Of a DNA stretch of 64,000 nt, positions 42,992-52,996 are shown piece after piece (within the stretch, counting starts at the first letter, position 1; the number at the start of each line of letters is the position of its first letter). The position numbers were made by a program, and so were the translations under genes. The notes beneath the pieces were generated by a model that had not been told where the DNA came from, made no database searches, and saw nothing but the letters and a program-made list of their open reading frames with translations. The DNA is from Paenibacillus cellulosilyticus. GTDB taxonomy: Bacteria > Bacillota > Bacilli > Paenibacillales > Paenibacillaceae. The stretch spans positions 186,001-250,000 of the forward strand of contig NZ_QGTQ01000001.1 of NCBI RefSeq assembly GCF_003182255.1, written 5' to 3'.

Positions 42992-44359
42992 TTAAATATT
43001 AAGACAGTGTTTGGTCATTTCCGACCATGACGAGTATAACTCCATCACCTTATCCTCGTCGGAATATCCGTTATGAACAACAATCATCTCTATATCCGTA
43101 TTTGCTTTTAAACCATGTAGAGTCTTCATCGGGATATGAAGTACATTACCAGCTTTCACTTTCATTGATATCCCGTTCTGAACAAACTCTCCTTCGCCTT
43201 TCACGATCGTCCATACCTCTTCACGGTTTAGGTGCATTAGATAACTAAGATTTCTGGCAGCTTTAATTGCAACACGTTTTGTAATTACGGTACGCCCATC
43301 TTCGTATCGCTCATTATCCAAAATTCTAACCCAGCCCCACTCTCGCTCCTCAAACATTGGACCTTGTTCATAGTTTATATAATCTTTTATCCGCGGGCTC
43401 GCACCCTTATCCGATACAAGTATACCATCAGGACTAACGGCCACAACAACATTCGGTACGCCAAGTACAGTAACAGGGATTTCAAGTTCATTTACCAAAT
43501 GAGTATTGATGCAGTCTTCACTGATCGTTCCTCTACCAATCTGATTCTGCCCCATCTCTTCCGTCAATGTATTCCATGTACCAAGATCCTTCCAATATCC
43601 ACTGTAAGGAACCACTACAATGTTTTGGGTCTTCTCAACTACCTCATAATCGAAACTAATCTTTGGAAGCTTGTGATACTGTTCCACGAGTTGATTGTAT
43701 TCGAGTGGATACCCCTTTTCCTTCAGGATATTAATGAGATATCCCAGTCTAAAGGAGAACACACCACAGTTCCATAAGGCTTGTTGTTCTATTAAGCCGA
43801 CAGCTACTTTTTCAGAAGGCTTTTCCTGAAAATGACTTACTTTCATTAGACCATCGTTAATGTTCTGTTCACGTTCTGGAATAATATAGCCGTACTTTGC
43901 CGACGGATAAGTGGGCTTAACACCAATAAGTGCTAGATCGGCCTCGGTTTCCTGTAATGTTTTCTCTAATCGTTTTACAGTATAAAAAAAGTGGCCCTCT
44001 ACGTAAGGATCCACAGGTAATACCGCTATCACTTCATCCAAAGCCACTTTTGCTACTGAATATAAATAAGATGCTGACAAAGCAATAGCCGGAAAGGTGT
44101 CTCTACGCTCAGGTTCAATAATAAGCGGCACAGATGGCCCGATCTGATTATGCATCATTTCAATCTGGGCTTTCCCAGTTGCAATGTAACTACAATCCAC
44201 CAGGCCGCAATCATCGATTTGTCCCCAAACTCGCTGTACCATGGAGACAAGTTCTTGATCCTCATTCTTAAGAACTTTCAAGAATTGTTTTGATCGGGCA
44301 TCGTTTGATAACGGCCAGAGACGTTTACCAGAACCACCGGATAGAAGGACTAGCTTCAT
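42992..44359 (-). CDS. manC: Mannose-1-phosphate guanylyltransferase with cupin domain
   Basis: Forms GDP-mannose from mannose 1-phosphate and GTP, the precursor for both Gmd enzymes and Fcl. From ATG 44359 (after GGGAGGAGG) it is 455 aa. Nucleotidyltransferase signature LSGGSGKRLWPLSND at the N-terminus and FQEKP near residue 170, then a cupin domain at about 350-455 (YLMHLNREEVWTIVKGEGEF), the architecture of bifunctional ManC/type II phosphomannose isomerase. Isomerase activity is plausible but not certain. Confidence 0.93.
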   Translation of the reverse strand: MKLVLLSGGSGKRLWPLSNDARSKQFLKVLKNEDQELVSMVQRVWGQIDDCGLVDCSYIATGKAQIEMMHNQIGPSVPLIIEPERRDTFPAIALSASYLYSVAKVALDEVIAVLPVDPYVEGHFFYTVKRLEKTLQETEADLALIGVKPTYPSAKYGYIIPEREQNINDGLMKVSHFQEKPSEKVAVGLIEQQALWNCGVFSFRLGYLINILKEKGYPLEYNQLVEQYHKLPKISFDYEVVEKTQNIVVVPYSGYWKDLGTWNTLTEEMGQNQIGRGTISEDCINTHLVNELEIPVTVLGVPNVVVAVSPDGILVSDKGASPRIKDYINYEQGPMFEEREWGWVRILDNERYEDGRTVITKRVAIKAARNLSYLMHLNREEVWTIVKGEGEFVQNGISMKVKAGNVLHIPMKTLHGLKANTDIEMIVVHNGYSDEDKVMELYSSWSEMTKHCLNI

Positions 44360-44377
44360 CTTAGTTCCTCCTCCCAT

Positions 44378-45430
44378 CTAAAGTGAATAATATTCTTTAT
44401 ACCATGCTGCAAATTTGCGTAAACCTTCCTTCAGGCTCGTATTTGGCTTAAACCCAAAGTCTCTAACAAGGTCATCAACATCAGCATATGTTTGATAAAC
44501 ATCTCCAGGCTGCATAGGAAGAAGCTCTTTTTCAGTTGGTTTATTAATAATTCCTTCTGCTATTAGAGAATTTTCCAGAGTCTCTACAAACGTTGATAAA
44601 CTTTCAGGCTGATTATTACCGATATTGTAAACCTTATACTTAACTCCATCTTCTGAAGGCTCCGGACTCTTTTTCATAACCTTCATAATCCCTTTGATAA
44701 TATCATCTATATATGTAAAATCCCGATACATCTCACCATAATTAAAGAGAGCAATCTTTTTTCCCGAAACTATGTTGTTTGTGAAACTAAAATAAGCCAT
44801 ATCGGGTCTTCCCAGTGGACCATAGACAGTGAAGAACCTCAAACCTGTTGATGGAATACCATATAATTTCGAGTATGAATGTGCAAACAATTCGTTTGAT
44901 TTTTTTGTCGCAGCATATAAGGAGACAGGGTTGTCTACTTGATCCTCAGTGGAATATGGCACTTTTTTATTGGATCCATAGACCGATGAAGAGGATGCAT
45001 AGACCAGATGTTCAACCCCTTTCTCTCCATTATTGTAGGAATGCCTACATGCCTCAAGTATGTTAAAGAATCCAACAACATTTGACTCAATATAAGAATC
45101 GGGATTTGTAATACTATAACGGACACCTGCCTGAGCTGCAAGGTTTACAACGAAATCAGGTTTGTACTGAGTAAAGACTGAATCTAATAGTACCTTGTCA
45201 GCTATGGATCCTTTTATAAAAGTAAATTTCAATTTATCCTGACTTTTAGAAATTTCGTTTAGTATTGATAGTCTTTCCTCTTTCAAAGCGACGTCATAGT
45301 AGTCATTTAAATTATCGAGTCCAACAATAGATAATATAGAACCATTCATTAACAATAGTTGTTTCGCTAAATTGAAACCTATAAATCCCGCAACCCCTGT
45401 AATCAGTATCGTCTTATTATTGAACTCCAT
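44378..45430 (-). CDS. NAD-dependent epimerase, probably UDP-glucuronate 4-epimerase
   Basis: Extended SDR of 350 aa from ATG 45430 (GGAGGAAGC upstream). GVAGFIGFNLAKQLL binds NAD, SSSSVYGSNKKVPYS and YAATKKSNE hold the Ser and Tyr-x3-Lys active site. The sequence resembles CapI/UDP-GlcA 4-epimerases, which give UDP-galacturonate, consistent with ugd nearby. Base composition becomes AT-rich from here to about 52 kb. Confidence 0.85.
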   Translation of the reverse strand: MEFNNKTILITGVAGFIGFNLAKQLLLMNGSILSIVGLDNLNDYYDVALKEERLSILNEISKSQDKLKFTFIKGSIADKVLLDSVFTQYKPDFVVNLAAQAGVRYSITNPDSYIESNVVGFFNILEACRHSYNNGEKGVEHLVYASSSSVYGSNKKVPYSTEDQVDNPVSLYAATKKSNELFAHSYSKLYGIPSTGLRFFTVYGPLGRPDMAYFSFTNNIVSGKKIALFNYGEMYRDFTYIDDIIKGIMKVMKKSPEPSEDGVKYKVYNIGNNQPESLSTFVETLENSLIAEGIINKPTEKELLPMQPGDVYQTYADVDDLVRDFGFKPNTSLKEGLRKFAAWYKEYYSL

Positions 45431-45542
45431 TAGGTTTGCTTCCTCCAAATATAAAATATGCAAGGTCTACTGTTAGCTAAGTACAGATTCTAAACTTATA
45501 TGAAGAATCAAGCGATTAAAAAATATAAATAAAAAATATATC

Positions 45543-46952
45543 TCAATGTTTTTTAATGTCAATCTTCAACTGTTTTACTATAAACCAGCCTGCCATTAAA
45601 GTGTAAATCACTGAGCCAAACAACACCTGAGAAATTAAACTTATTTGTTCATTTGATCCTGTTGGTATATATCTAATAACTAGATACATCAACAAGCCTG
45701 AAAACAGAAAATACAATTCCCATTTTAAATAAAGTGAGAATGAAAACTCTTTTCTTACACTAAACAACTGATAAAAACAAACCAACAGTTCTGCAAATAT
45801 TGTACTAACCGCCGCTCCAACTGCCCCAAACATTGGTATTAACACTAAATTCAAAATAAAATTAAGTACCGCCCCTAAAACTGTCGATACAATGAATACA
45901 CTATCTTTCCTACTTGGTATTAAGTACTGTGATCTGATTACATTCCCACAAGCTATTAAAAGTATTGTAATCGCAAGATAGTTCATTATAACGCCCGATG
46001 ATTTAAAAGCATCTCCATAATATAATATAGAGAAATCCTCAGATACTCCTATAATCCCTACCATAGCTCCAGTCGCAAAGGCTAAAACAATGAGCATTGT
46101 CTTGTCTAAATACTTTCTACTTTCTGATATTTTATTATTTGCAATTAATGCTGTTATTCTTGGCATCATAGCAGTACCAATAGCAGCAATCAAAGCCAAT
46201 GGAACGTTTATTATCTTTTCTGCATTATCAAAGTACCCAAGTTCTGTGATTGTACTCATATAACCAATCATTATTTTATCCATAATTTTGTAAATACTAA
46301 CGGATAAGACAGGTATAAATAATATAAGATTGGGCTTCACATGTTTTAAAACATCTTTGAACGATACCCTTACGAAGTGTATATACCTTTTTAAGTATGG
46401 CCACAAACTGATTTGACTAACAAAAAATCCGCATGCCATTATTCCAATATATATATAGATGTCATTACTATCCTTCACAAAAATAAAGATCAAAACAACT
46501 GTAGTTAACTTAACTATAATATTTCTAACCACTGTAATTTTAAATTGCTCTATCCCAAAAAAGAACCAATTTATATCAAGTAAAGAAGAAAGAACAAAAA
46601 CGCCTTGGATTAAGGCTGCTCTCTTATCCTGAGCAAATTCTATCGCATATATCATGTATACGAATAAGCAAATACCAAAACAAATCACCTGCAGAGTATA
46701 TATCTCCCAAAACGTCTTAGATCTACTTTCTTTATCAGTTTGGGTAGAGGCAATCTCTCTGTTTCCATAATTATTTAACCCTAGCATCGTAAAGTAAGTA
46801 AAATACAGTGCGACTGAATAAGAATAAGAGTATAGACCAATCCCTGCAGGACCTGTGACCCTGGATAGATAAGGAGCAGTAACAAAAGGAAGAAAAATCA
46901 CTAAAAACTGTTGTAAAAAATTATAGACAACATTTCTTTTTATATTATACAT
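45543..46952 (-). CDS. wzx: Polysaccharide flippase, Wzx/RfbX family
   Basis: Integral membrane protein of 469 aa with about 12-14 hydrophobic segments, starting NVVYNFLQQFLVIFLPFVTAPYLSRVTG, here cited as FLPFVTAPYLSRV, the typical N-terminus of O-unit flippases. It moves lipid-linked repeat units across the membrane in Wzx/Wzy-dependent synthesis. AT-rich, low-codon-bias gene between epimerase and glycosyltransferase genes. Confidence 0.92.
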   Translation of the reverse strand: MYNIKRNVVYNFLQQFLVIFLPFVTAPYLSRVTGPAGIGLYSYSYSVALYFTYFTMLGLNNYGNREIASTQTDKESRSKTFWEIYTLQVICFGICLFVYMIYAIEFAQDKRAALIQGVFVLSSLLDINWFFFGIEQFKITVVRNIIVKLTTVVLIFIFVKDSNDIYIYIGIMACGFFVSQISLWPYLKRYIHFVRVSFKDVLKHVKPNLILFIPVLSVSIYKIMDKIMIGYMSTITELGYFDNAEKIINVPLALIAAIGTAMMPRITALIANNKISESRKYLDKTMLIVLAFATGAMVGIIGVSEDFSILYYGDAFKSSGVIMNYLAITILLIACGNVIRSQYLIPSRKDSVFIVSTVLGAVLNFILNLVLIPMFGAVGAAVSTIFAELLVCFYQLFSVRKEFSFSLYLKWELYFLFSGLLMYLVIRYIPTGSNEQISLISQVLFGSVIYTLMAGWFIVKQLKIDIKKH

Positions 46953-47001
46953 AATGTCCTACCCTGCATCTTCTCTGAATTCTTATAAACTTTTTATTCC
47001 A

Positions 47002-47889
47002 TCATCCATTTAATCTTATTTTTTCACCTAAGATTGTGCTATATTGCTCCGGGTAAATTAGTTCAACTCCATTTCCAGGATAAAAGGTCATCTCTCCAAA
47101 ATATATCTTGTTATTAAAATTGTAAAAGTCAACTCTTACAAATGGAAATTCCCTAGAGAGCTTTTTTGCATAATCTATCATTAGATTTAACTGTGAGGGT
47201 CTCGGCACTTCTTCTTGACTGTTATTATATTCGATTTTAAAATCCATCAGTTCCCAATTTAAATCATATATATTCCTTGTATGATTCCCGAACCGATCTA
47301 TATCCATTTGAATAAATTCAGGTCTCCCGTTAAAACAAAAAAACTTGTAATCATCAGGTGACTTTCCCGAATCATTAAGATATTCCTCGATAATTACTTG
47401 TGCTTCAATATTTTTATAAGCCCATTCTCTTCCATGTAGATAATGATTATATCTAAGATATCTATTTAGTTCTCTCACTGCTTTCTTAAAATCAAAGTCA
47501 TTCTTATTACTACAAAAAATATTTTGTCCACTTCCATGATTTACTTTCATAACAAATGAATCCGGCAATTCAGCTATATTTATATCTTTTACTGATTTAT
47601 ATACACCATAAAGATCATTCAATACATCTTTGCCTATCTTCTTCTCCACATAATCTCTGACCAGAAATTTATCAGCACATGTTGTCATCAATGGATTTCT
47701 CAAATTAAGTTTTAACCATTGTATTTTTTCATTGAAAGTCTGCGGCTCTTCAAGATTCAGGGTTTTACCTGTTTTTTTTTTATATTGCATCCTAATATAG
47801 GTCTCATCTTTAAAGAGCTTATAGATACTATCCCTTGTTTTTTTCAAATAATAAAATCCAGCAGAATTTCGCTTAAGCGTTACACCCAT
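47002..47889 (-). CDS. TupA-like ATP-grasp glycosyltransferase-type protein
   Basis: A 295-aa protein of the ATPgrasp_TupA group found in polysaccharide loci (teichuronopeptide-type). Features: FNEKIQWLKL near residue 50, CADKFLVRDYV, FVMKVNHGSG, and DYKFFCFNGRPEFIQMDIDR near 180. The start was moved to ATG 47889, which has GGGAGG nine bases upstream; the longer frame to 47934 lacks a site. It probably adds an amino acid or other ligand to the glycan, but the reaction is unknown. Confidence 0.8.
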   Translation of the reverse strand: MGVTLKRNSAGFYYLKKTRDSIYKLFKDETYIRMQYKKKTGKTLNLEEPQTFNEKIQWLKLNLRNPLMTTCADKFLVRDYVEKKIGKDVLNDLYGVYKSVKDINIAELPDSFVMKVNHGSGQNIFCSNKNDFDFKKAVRELNRYLRYNHYLHGREWAYKNIEAQVIIEEYLNDSGKSPDDYKFFCFNGRPEFIQMDIDRFGNHTRNIYDLNWELMDFKIEYNNSQEEVPRPSQLNLMIDYAKKLSREFPFVRVDFYNFNNKIYFGEMTFYPGNGVELIYPEQYSTILGEKIRLNG

Positions 47890-47997
47890 ACCAATTTTCC
47901 TCCCTAGAAATCCACTAATACAAACCATTTTCATTCTAGAATGTTCTTTTTAGCAATATACGGCTACGCCCCATCGATATGGGTTTGTTCGCAATAA

Positions 47998-49356
47998 TCA
48001 ACTAATCAAGATACTATTCTTAGTAGTTTTTCTACTAATTACATCAAGAACTTTAAGAATCAGCGCAAATAAAATAATTTTCATTTGAGATTCAGGTTGA
48101 AATATTTCAAGCATCGGCAAAATTAGTAATGCATACATACACAACCCGATTACATTTTTTTTATTCAGTACGTATAAATAGAATCCGCATACAATAAGTC
48201 CCGTTAGCATACCGCTTAGAACAACGCCAAATATACCAAAGTGAAAATAGGCCCATCCATATGCATTTACAGGTCTTCCCGTATCTCCCACGCGGAATAT
48301 TTTATTACTCACAATTTCTGATGAGTGAACTAGAGGTTTCTCCGGCCACAGACTACGCGGCACAAAGTACTCGATTCCTCTAAAAGCATTTTCATATTTT
48401 TGGTAATTTAATGCTCCACTATCTAATTTATACACTAGTGCTGGGATATTATCCCCATATCCGTTATATCTCGATAAAACCGCTAATTCTGACACAAGAG
48501 TATTATTCGTATTTGTTTTTGAAAAATTAGCATCCCCAGCTGTTCTAATTGCTCCTATATACATTATGATAATGATCAATGGAACCGCCAAAATAATAAT
48601 TTTCGATAGTTTTACTCTTCGCACCATTTCATTTCGATATACGATGTATGGCAAAAACGCTGCTAGAATAGCTAAACTTCTTCTTCCGGTTAGGATTATT
48701 CCAACAAATACAATTAATAAGTAAATAATCGCTCTTTTCTTTTTACCACTATATAGTGCCATTACCGGAATACATCCGGCAAAACCCAGCAAAGCAAGCA
48801 GATATCCTTGATCGGCAAAGGCTGCACCACCGCCACTCATCCCATTGATTATTCCGCCTAGTTCAAGAGAATTTTTCAATGAGGATATTAAAGAAAATAG
48901 AAATATTCCTGTACACATTAAAAAAATTATCCACGGGTTTATCTTTATCTCATTTCGTTTTACATCACTTTTTATCCCTCTACCTTTAATAATGAAATAC
49001 GCTATTCCGTATCCTATCGTGAATGTAACAAACCAGATTAACATAATTAACAATGTTTTATCATAGATATAATGTGGCACCATACTTATACTATTCCGGA
49101 TACCCGCCGAAACCATGGTCACGTCTATGTATCCTAAAAAACTATAAATAAATAAAAAACAAAACGGATTGAACATATTCTTACTAAAAAAAATAATTCC
49201 TAAAAAAAACATCGTAATTATACTTACCAATAAAACAGTACTTACCGGCATCTTATTAAATGAAAGTATACTAAATAAGATCGTACCCAGTAACAGTACG
49301 GAATACGTTTTTATTATTATGTCAGTTTTAGTGGATTTTCTAATGCTAAATTCCAT
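47998..49356 (-). CDS. wzy: O-antigen/EPS polymerase, Wzy type
   Basis: Integral membrane protein of 452 aa with about 11-12 hydrophobic helices and a large extracytoplasmic loop near residues 285-350 (FVPRSLWPEKPLVHSSEI, GRPVNAYGWAYFHFGIFG), typical of O-antigen polymerases. It would join repeat units after Wzx export. Start ATG 49356 has AAGG at 8 bp. Strongly AT-rich. Sequence conservation in the family is low; the call rests on topology, loop and neighbours. Confidence 0.85.
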   Translation of the reverse strand: MEFSIRKSTKTDIIIKTYSVLLLGTILFSILSFNKMPVSTVLLVSIITMFFLGIIFFSKNMFNPFCFLFIYSFLGYIDVTMVSAGIRNSISMVPHYIYDKTLLIMLIWFVTFTIGYGIAYFIIKGRGIKSDVKRNEIKINPWIIFLMCTGIFLFSLISSLKNSLELGGIINGMSGGGAAFADQGYLLALLGFAGCIPVMALYSGKKKRAIIYLLIVFVGIILTGRRSLAILAAFLPYIVYRNEMVRRVKLSKIIILAVPLIIIIMYIGAIRTAGDANFSKTNTNNTLVSELAVLSRYNGYGDNIPALVYKLDSGALNYQKYENAFRGIEYFVPRSLWPEKPLVHSSEIVSNKIFRVGDTGRPVNAYGWAYFHFGIFGVVLSGMLTGLIVCGFYLYVLNKKNVIGLCMYALLILPMLEIFQPESQMKIILFALILKVLDVISRKTTKNSILIS

Positions 49357-49420
49357 AACAGGAGCCTTCCCACCCATCTTCTCTCATAAAACCTTCTTTG
49401 CAAAAGTGCTTCTCATTTAC

Positions 49421-50620
49421 TTATTTTTTTCCCAAACTCTTTAATTTGGAATAAAATCCATTCCTTTTCTGCTTTAATATATTATTGTGATACTTTTTGG
49501 ATATCTCATATAGATGTCTCCTTTTACTCTCTACGGTCCCCCAATTATTTAGAAACTTTTCAATATAAAGTGCAAAACTGTCTTCATTAAGTTCCGGAAC
49601 AAGCAAATCCTCGTCCAATAGTTCACATAATCCATCAACTTTAGAACCGATGCAAAGCAGCCCATTAGCCATTGCCTCAATAACCGCTCTCGGCAAACCC
49701 TCACCCATTGATGGGAACACTGCAATATGAGATTTTATAAGTTCCTTTTGTACCGCTTCAAACCCAGCCTTCCAGCCAACAAAATCTAGATCATCACCTA
49801 TACCTAGATCCTTTCCTAACTGTTCAAATTCACTTCTCTTAACGCCATCTCCGACAAGAATTCCACCAATATTAAACCCTTTTTTTCTCAAAATCGATAT
49901 TGCTTTGATAAATATATCTTGTCCCTTTCTATTATCTTGCATTTTTCCTGTATGAATTAACATAACTTTAGGTGGTAAATCCTCTTTCCATTCTTCAAAC
50001 CTATAATTCGAATCTTCTAATCTAATAGTTGAATAACTTGATTCGAAATAGTTAGTACTTTGACCTTGAATGCGAGCTTTGCTTGGATATAATTCTTGTA
50101 ATACCCGATCAGTTACATAGGAAACTCCATTCGCACTCAAGCACATTGATCTTGTTTGACGCACCATTAAATATGTAATAATGGGCTGGTAAAAGTTTTG
50201 CATAGCCTTTTTCGAAAAGTGTGTTGCAGGGTTATTCATTATTTCCACGGCAAATGGTTTTTTGCTTCGTTTTACAAGCGGATATGCTATCATAGAAATT
50301 GGGCTTGGAGCCCTAAAGATAATACAATCACTTTGTTCTATCTGTGCCTTCATAATGCTTATTACTTTAAAAAGATTCTTAATCAACCCACCAACGCCTC
50401 TGAAATTTGGAAGTCCGGCAAAATGCACTCTATCCCTATCAGAGCGCATATACTTTGATTCGTCTATAGAGTCAACATGCATTAATCTAGCGCAAACACA
50501 AATCTCCTCATATACATTCAAATATCTTTCCCAGAACTTTATATTGGATTGCTCATCAACCCAAACTTCTCGATTAGGAAGTTGTTTGAAATGTTGTTCC
50601 TGAATAACTAGTAATTTCAT
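49421..50620 (-). CDS. Glycosyltransferase family 4
   Basis: Retaining GT-B enzyme of 399 aa adding a sugar to the repeat unit on the cytosolic side. MLIHTGKMQDNRKGQDIFIKA marks the donor-binding half and HIAVFPSMGEGLPRAVIEAMANG (core PSMGEGLPRAVIEAMA) the EX7E nucleotide-sugar motif near residue 320. Start ATG 50620 overlaps the upstream epimerase stop by 4 bp, showing coupling. Confidence 0.91.
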   Translation of the reverse strand: MKLLVIQEQHFKQLPNREVWVDEQSNIKFWERYLNVYEEICVCARLMHVDSIDESKYMRSDRDRVHFAGLPNFRGVGGLIKNLFKVISIMKAQIEQSDCIIFRAPSPISMIAYPLVKRSKKPFAVEIMNNPATHFSKKAMQNFYQPIITYLMVRQTRSMCLSANGVSYVTDRVLQELYPSKARIQGQSTNYFESSYSTIRLEDSNYRFEEWKEDLPPKVMLIHTGKMQDNRKGQDIFIKAISILRKKGFNIGGILVGDGVKRSEFEQLGKDLGIGDDLDFVGWKAGFEAVQKELIKSHIAVFPSMGEGLPRAVIEAMANGLLCIGSKVDGLCELLDEDLLVPELNEDSFALYIEKFLNNWGTVESKRRHLYEISKKYHNNILKQKRNGFYSKLKSLGKK

Positions 50621-51588
50621 CTCTTCTCCTCGTATTCCCTAATCCACTCTATTGTTCTTTTAGTCCCTTCGTGTCTGCTATAGGGGACGGTTGGAATTAC
50701 TTTATAAGTACCACTCACATCATTTACTCCGTCATGCGTCATATTCATATATCTGAATGTGGTCATTGGGAATGGAATTTTTATTTTCTTTAACAAATCC
50801 CCAATCCGAGCAGCAGTTTTGAAAACTATAATTGGCATCTTATATATCTTGAATCCAAGTTCATCAGCAATCTCATCTGCCCATTCATTTATTTCGTAGG
50901 CAGGCTCATCACCGATATAAAATACTTTGTTTTCTTCATCTAATGTATCGGTAAATAGCAATCTTTCAATTTGGTAGACGCTGTTTCCTATATAACCATA
51001 GGTTTTGAAACACCTCGTATTCCCAATATGAAAGTACAACCGCTTCATAACCATATCGAAAAAGTTCCTGTACGGAACACCGAACCAGGGGCCCCATATA
51101 GAAGTTGGTCTTATAATACACCAGTCACAATGAGGCTTATTTTTCCATACTTCTTTTTCTGTGATTACCTTGCTCTCCCCATAAATAGTATGTGGTCGAT
51201 AATCAAATTGACTGGTTGGTACATATCCATTTGGATTAACAAATTTAGAAGAGGTTATAATAACCTTTTTTAATTCTGGAATTTCTTTTGTAATACTCAT
51301 CAGGTTCTCTACCCCGATAGTATTTGCGGGGTATTCGTTTACGGTCTTTCCATCTAAATCGGTTCTTGCTGCCAAATGTACAATATAATCGGGAGCAAAA
51401 CCTATAACTGCCTCGCGGAAGCTTTTAAAATCCGTTATATCAACACTTTTCCACAGAGACAACTGTTTAACATTCATCGGTTTTTTAATATCAATATTTA
51501 GAACCTCATGTCCCTTGATAACTAATTCTTCTAATAAGTTTGTTCCGATGAAACCTGATCCGCCAGTAACTAATATTTTTATAGACAC
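50617..51588 (-). CDS. NAD-dependent epimerase/dehydratase family protein
   Basis: Extended SDR of 323 aa with VTGGSGFIGTNLLEELV near the start and YGESKVITEKEV holding the active-site Tyr-x3-Lys (about 140). Pattern IRPTSIWGPWFGVPYRNFF is like sugar-modifying SDRs; the exact product is not predictable. Start is GTG 51588 after GGGAGACAAAATA. It is coupled to the glycosyltransferase downstream. Confidence 0.87.
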   Translation of the reverse strand: MSIKILVTGGSGFIGTNLLEELVIKGHEVLNIDIKKPMNVKQLSLWKSVDITDFKSFREAVIGFAPDYIVHLAARTDLDGKTVNEYPANTIGVENLMSITKEIPELKKVIITSSKFVNPNGYVPTSQFDYRPHTIYGESKVITEKEVWKNKPHCDWCIIRPTSIWGPWFGVPYRNFFDMVMKRLYFHIGNTRCFKTYGYIGNSVYQIERLLFTDTLDEENKVFYIGDEPAYEINEWADEIADELGFKIYKMPIIVFKTAARIGDLLKKIKIPFPMTTFRYMNMTHDGVNDVSGTYKVIPTVPYSRHEGTKRTIEWIREYEEKR

Positions 51589-51645
51589 TATTTTGTCTCC
51601 CTAATAATATACTCAGAATACCTAATAACTTCTTTGCTCCAGGTC

Positions 51646-52899
51646 TCAGGACGACATAATCTCCCGAGTATACTTCTCTATGGAAACTTTTTTCGTTAGA
51701 TTTTTCACTAGATAATCCCTTCCGCATTGTCCCATCTCAAAAAGTCTATTAACATCCTGATATTCCATAATCTCATTTAAAATAGCCTCAACTTCACTGT
51801 AATTCTCAGGCTCCGTTACATAACCACAATTTGTTTCTTCAATAATGAGACGCGCCTCAGATCCATATTCCAAAACCCCTAATACCGGCTTTCCCGCCGC
51901 CATTATTCCGTATAACTTACTTGGAACTGATACTCCCTTAATCCCTTTAGCATTAATACACCAATGAATATCCCCTGCATTCAAGCTATAAATCAGGTCT
52001 GATTTCTTCTGATAAGGAATAAAGGTCACATTCGTGAGGTCTTGTTCTTTTTTATATGCTATCAACTTGTCTAAAACAGATCCTTCTCCGATAAAGGCAA
52101 ATACAACGTCATTTCGATCTTTGAACTTCTTAATGACATGCATCATGTTCTCAAGGTCATAGTATAGACCAATATTACCTGAATACATAATGACAAACTT
52201 ATTCTCTAGATCATACTTTTTCTTGAAAGCATTTACCTGTTCATGGTCAGACGGTAGTGGATAGATTTCCTTCTCATCTACCCAGTTATTAATGAAAGTA
52301 TGATTTGGCACTCGTTCTGATTTGAATCGATTCTTCAACGTTTCAATCATATCGCGACCAACTACAATTATTTTATCGGCACGTTTGCAGCTGAACTTAT
52401 CTAACCACATCATAGTATTCAGAATTAACTTATTCTTACTGTATGCTACAGCCATCGTCTGTTCGGGATTAAAATCTTGAATGTTGTAAATATACTTGGC
52501 CCGTTTCATCCACTTACCCCATACTCCAATTAGCCCCCCTAGGACTGGCGGCTGTGAAATAGAATAGACATAATCCATCTTACCTACCTTAAATGTTGCC
52601 AGCATTGCTCCACAGAAGTAAGACACAATGTTCTTAACTCTGCTTATTTTGTTGCCCTTCGTGAACTCTGGTACACGAATTCGAATTACTTTGACACCAT
52701 TAATCTCTTCCTCATAGAACATCTTCGTTTTATACTCTGGGCTAATTGTTCCTGTGTATGATGGAACTACGCAAATCACTGTTATGTCGAAAGAAGATAA
52801 CATTCCCTCAGCGAGCTCCTTCAGGATTTGACCCGTTGATGCAACATCTGGAATATAGTAATGGGCGTATATTAAAAGTCTTTTCCTATTTTTATCCAT
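51646..52899 (-). CDS. Glycosyltransferase family 4 (WbuB-like)
   Basis: GT-B enzyme of 417 aa. It begins RLLIYAHYYIPDVASTGQIL, the N-terminus typical of WbuB/colanic-acid-type transferases, and has YSGNIGLYYDLENMMHVIK and GVSVPSKLYGIMAAGKPVLG (donor-site motif) near residue 330. Start ATG 52899 is chosen from homology of the conserved strand; an upstream start at 52977 would add 26 unlikely residues. Confidence 0.9.
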   Translation of the reverse strand: MDKNRKRLLIYAHYYIPDVASTGQILKELAEGMLSSFDITVICVVPSYTGTISPEYKTKMFYEEEINGVKVIRIRVPEFTKGNKISRVKNIVSYFCGAMLATFKVGKMDYVYSISQPPVLGGLIGVWGKWMKRAKYIYNIQDFNPEQTMAVAYSKNKLILNTMMWLDKFSCKRADKIIVVGRDMIETLKNRFKSERVPNHTFINNWVDEKEIYPLPSDHEQVNAFKKKYDLENKFVIMYSGNIGLYYDLENMMHVIKKFKDRNDVVFAFIGEGSVLDKLIAYKKEQDLTNVTFIPYQKKSDLIYSLNAGDIHWCINAKGIKGVSVPSKLYGIMAAGKPVLGVLEYGSEARLIIEETNCGYVTEPENYSEVEAILNEIMEYQDVNRLFEMGQCGRDYLVKNLTKKVSIEKYTREIMSS

Positions 52900-52996
52900 A
52901 CCTCGTCTTAACACCTGCGTTTTTATTATTTTTCTGCATAAACAAAAACAGTTTATGCCCCCTTGTACCGAAGACATAAACTGTAACTATTGCTAT

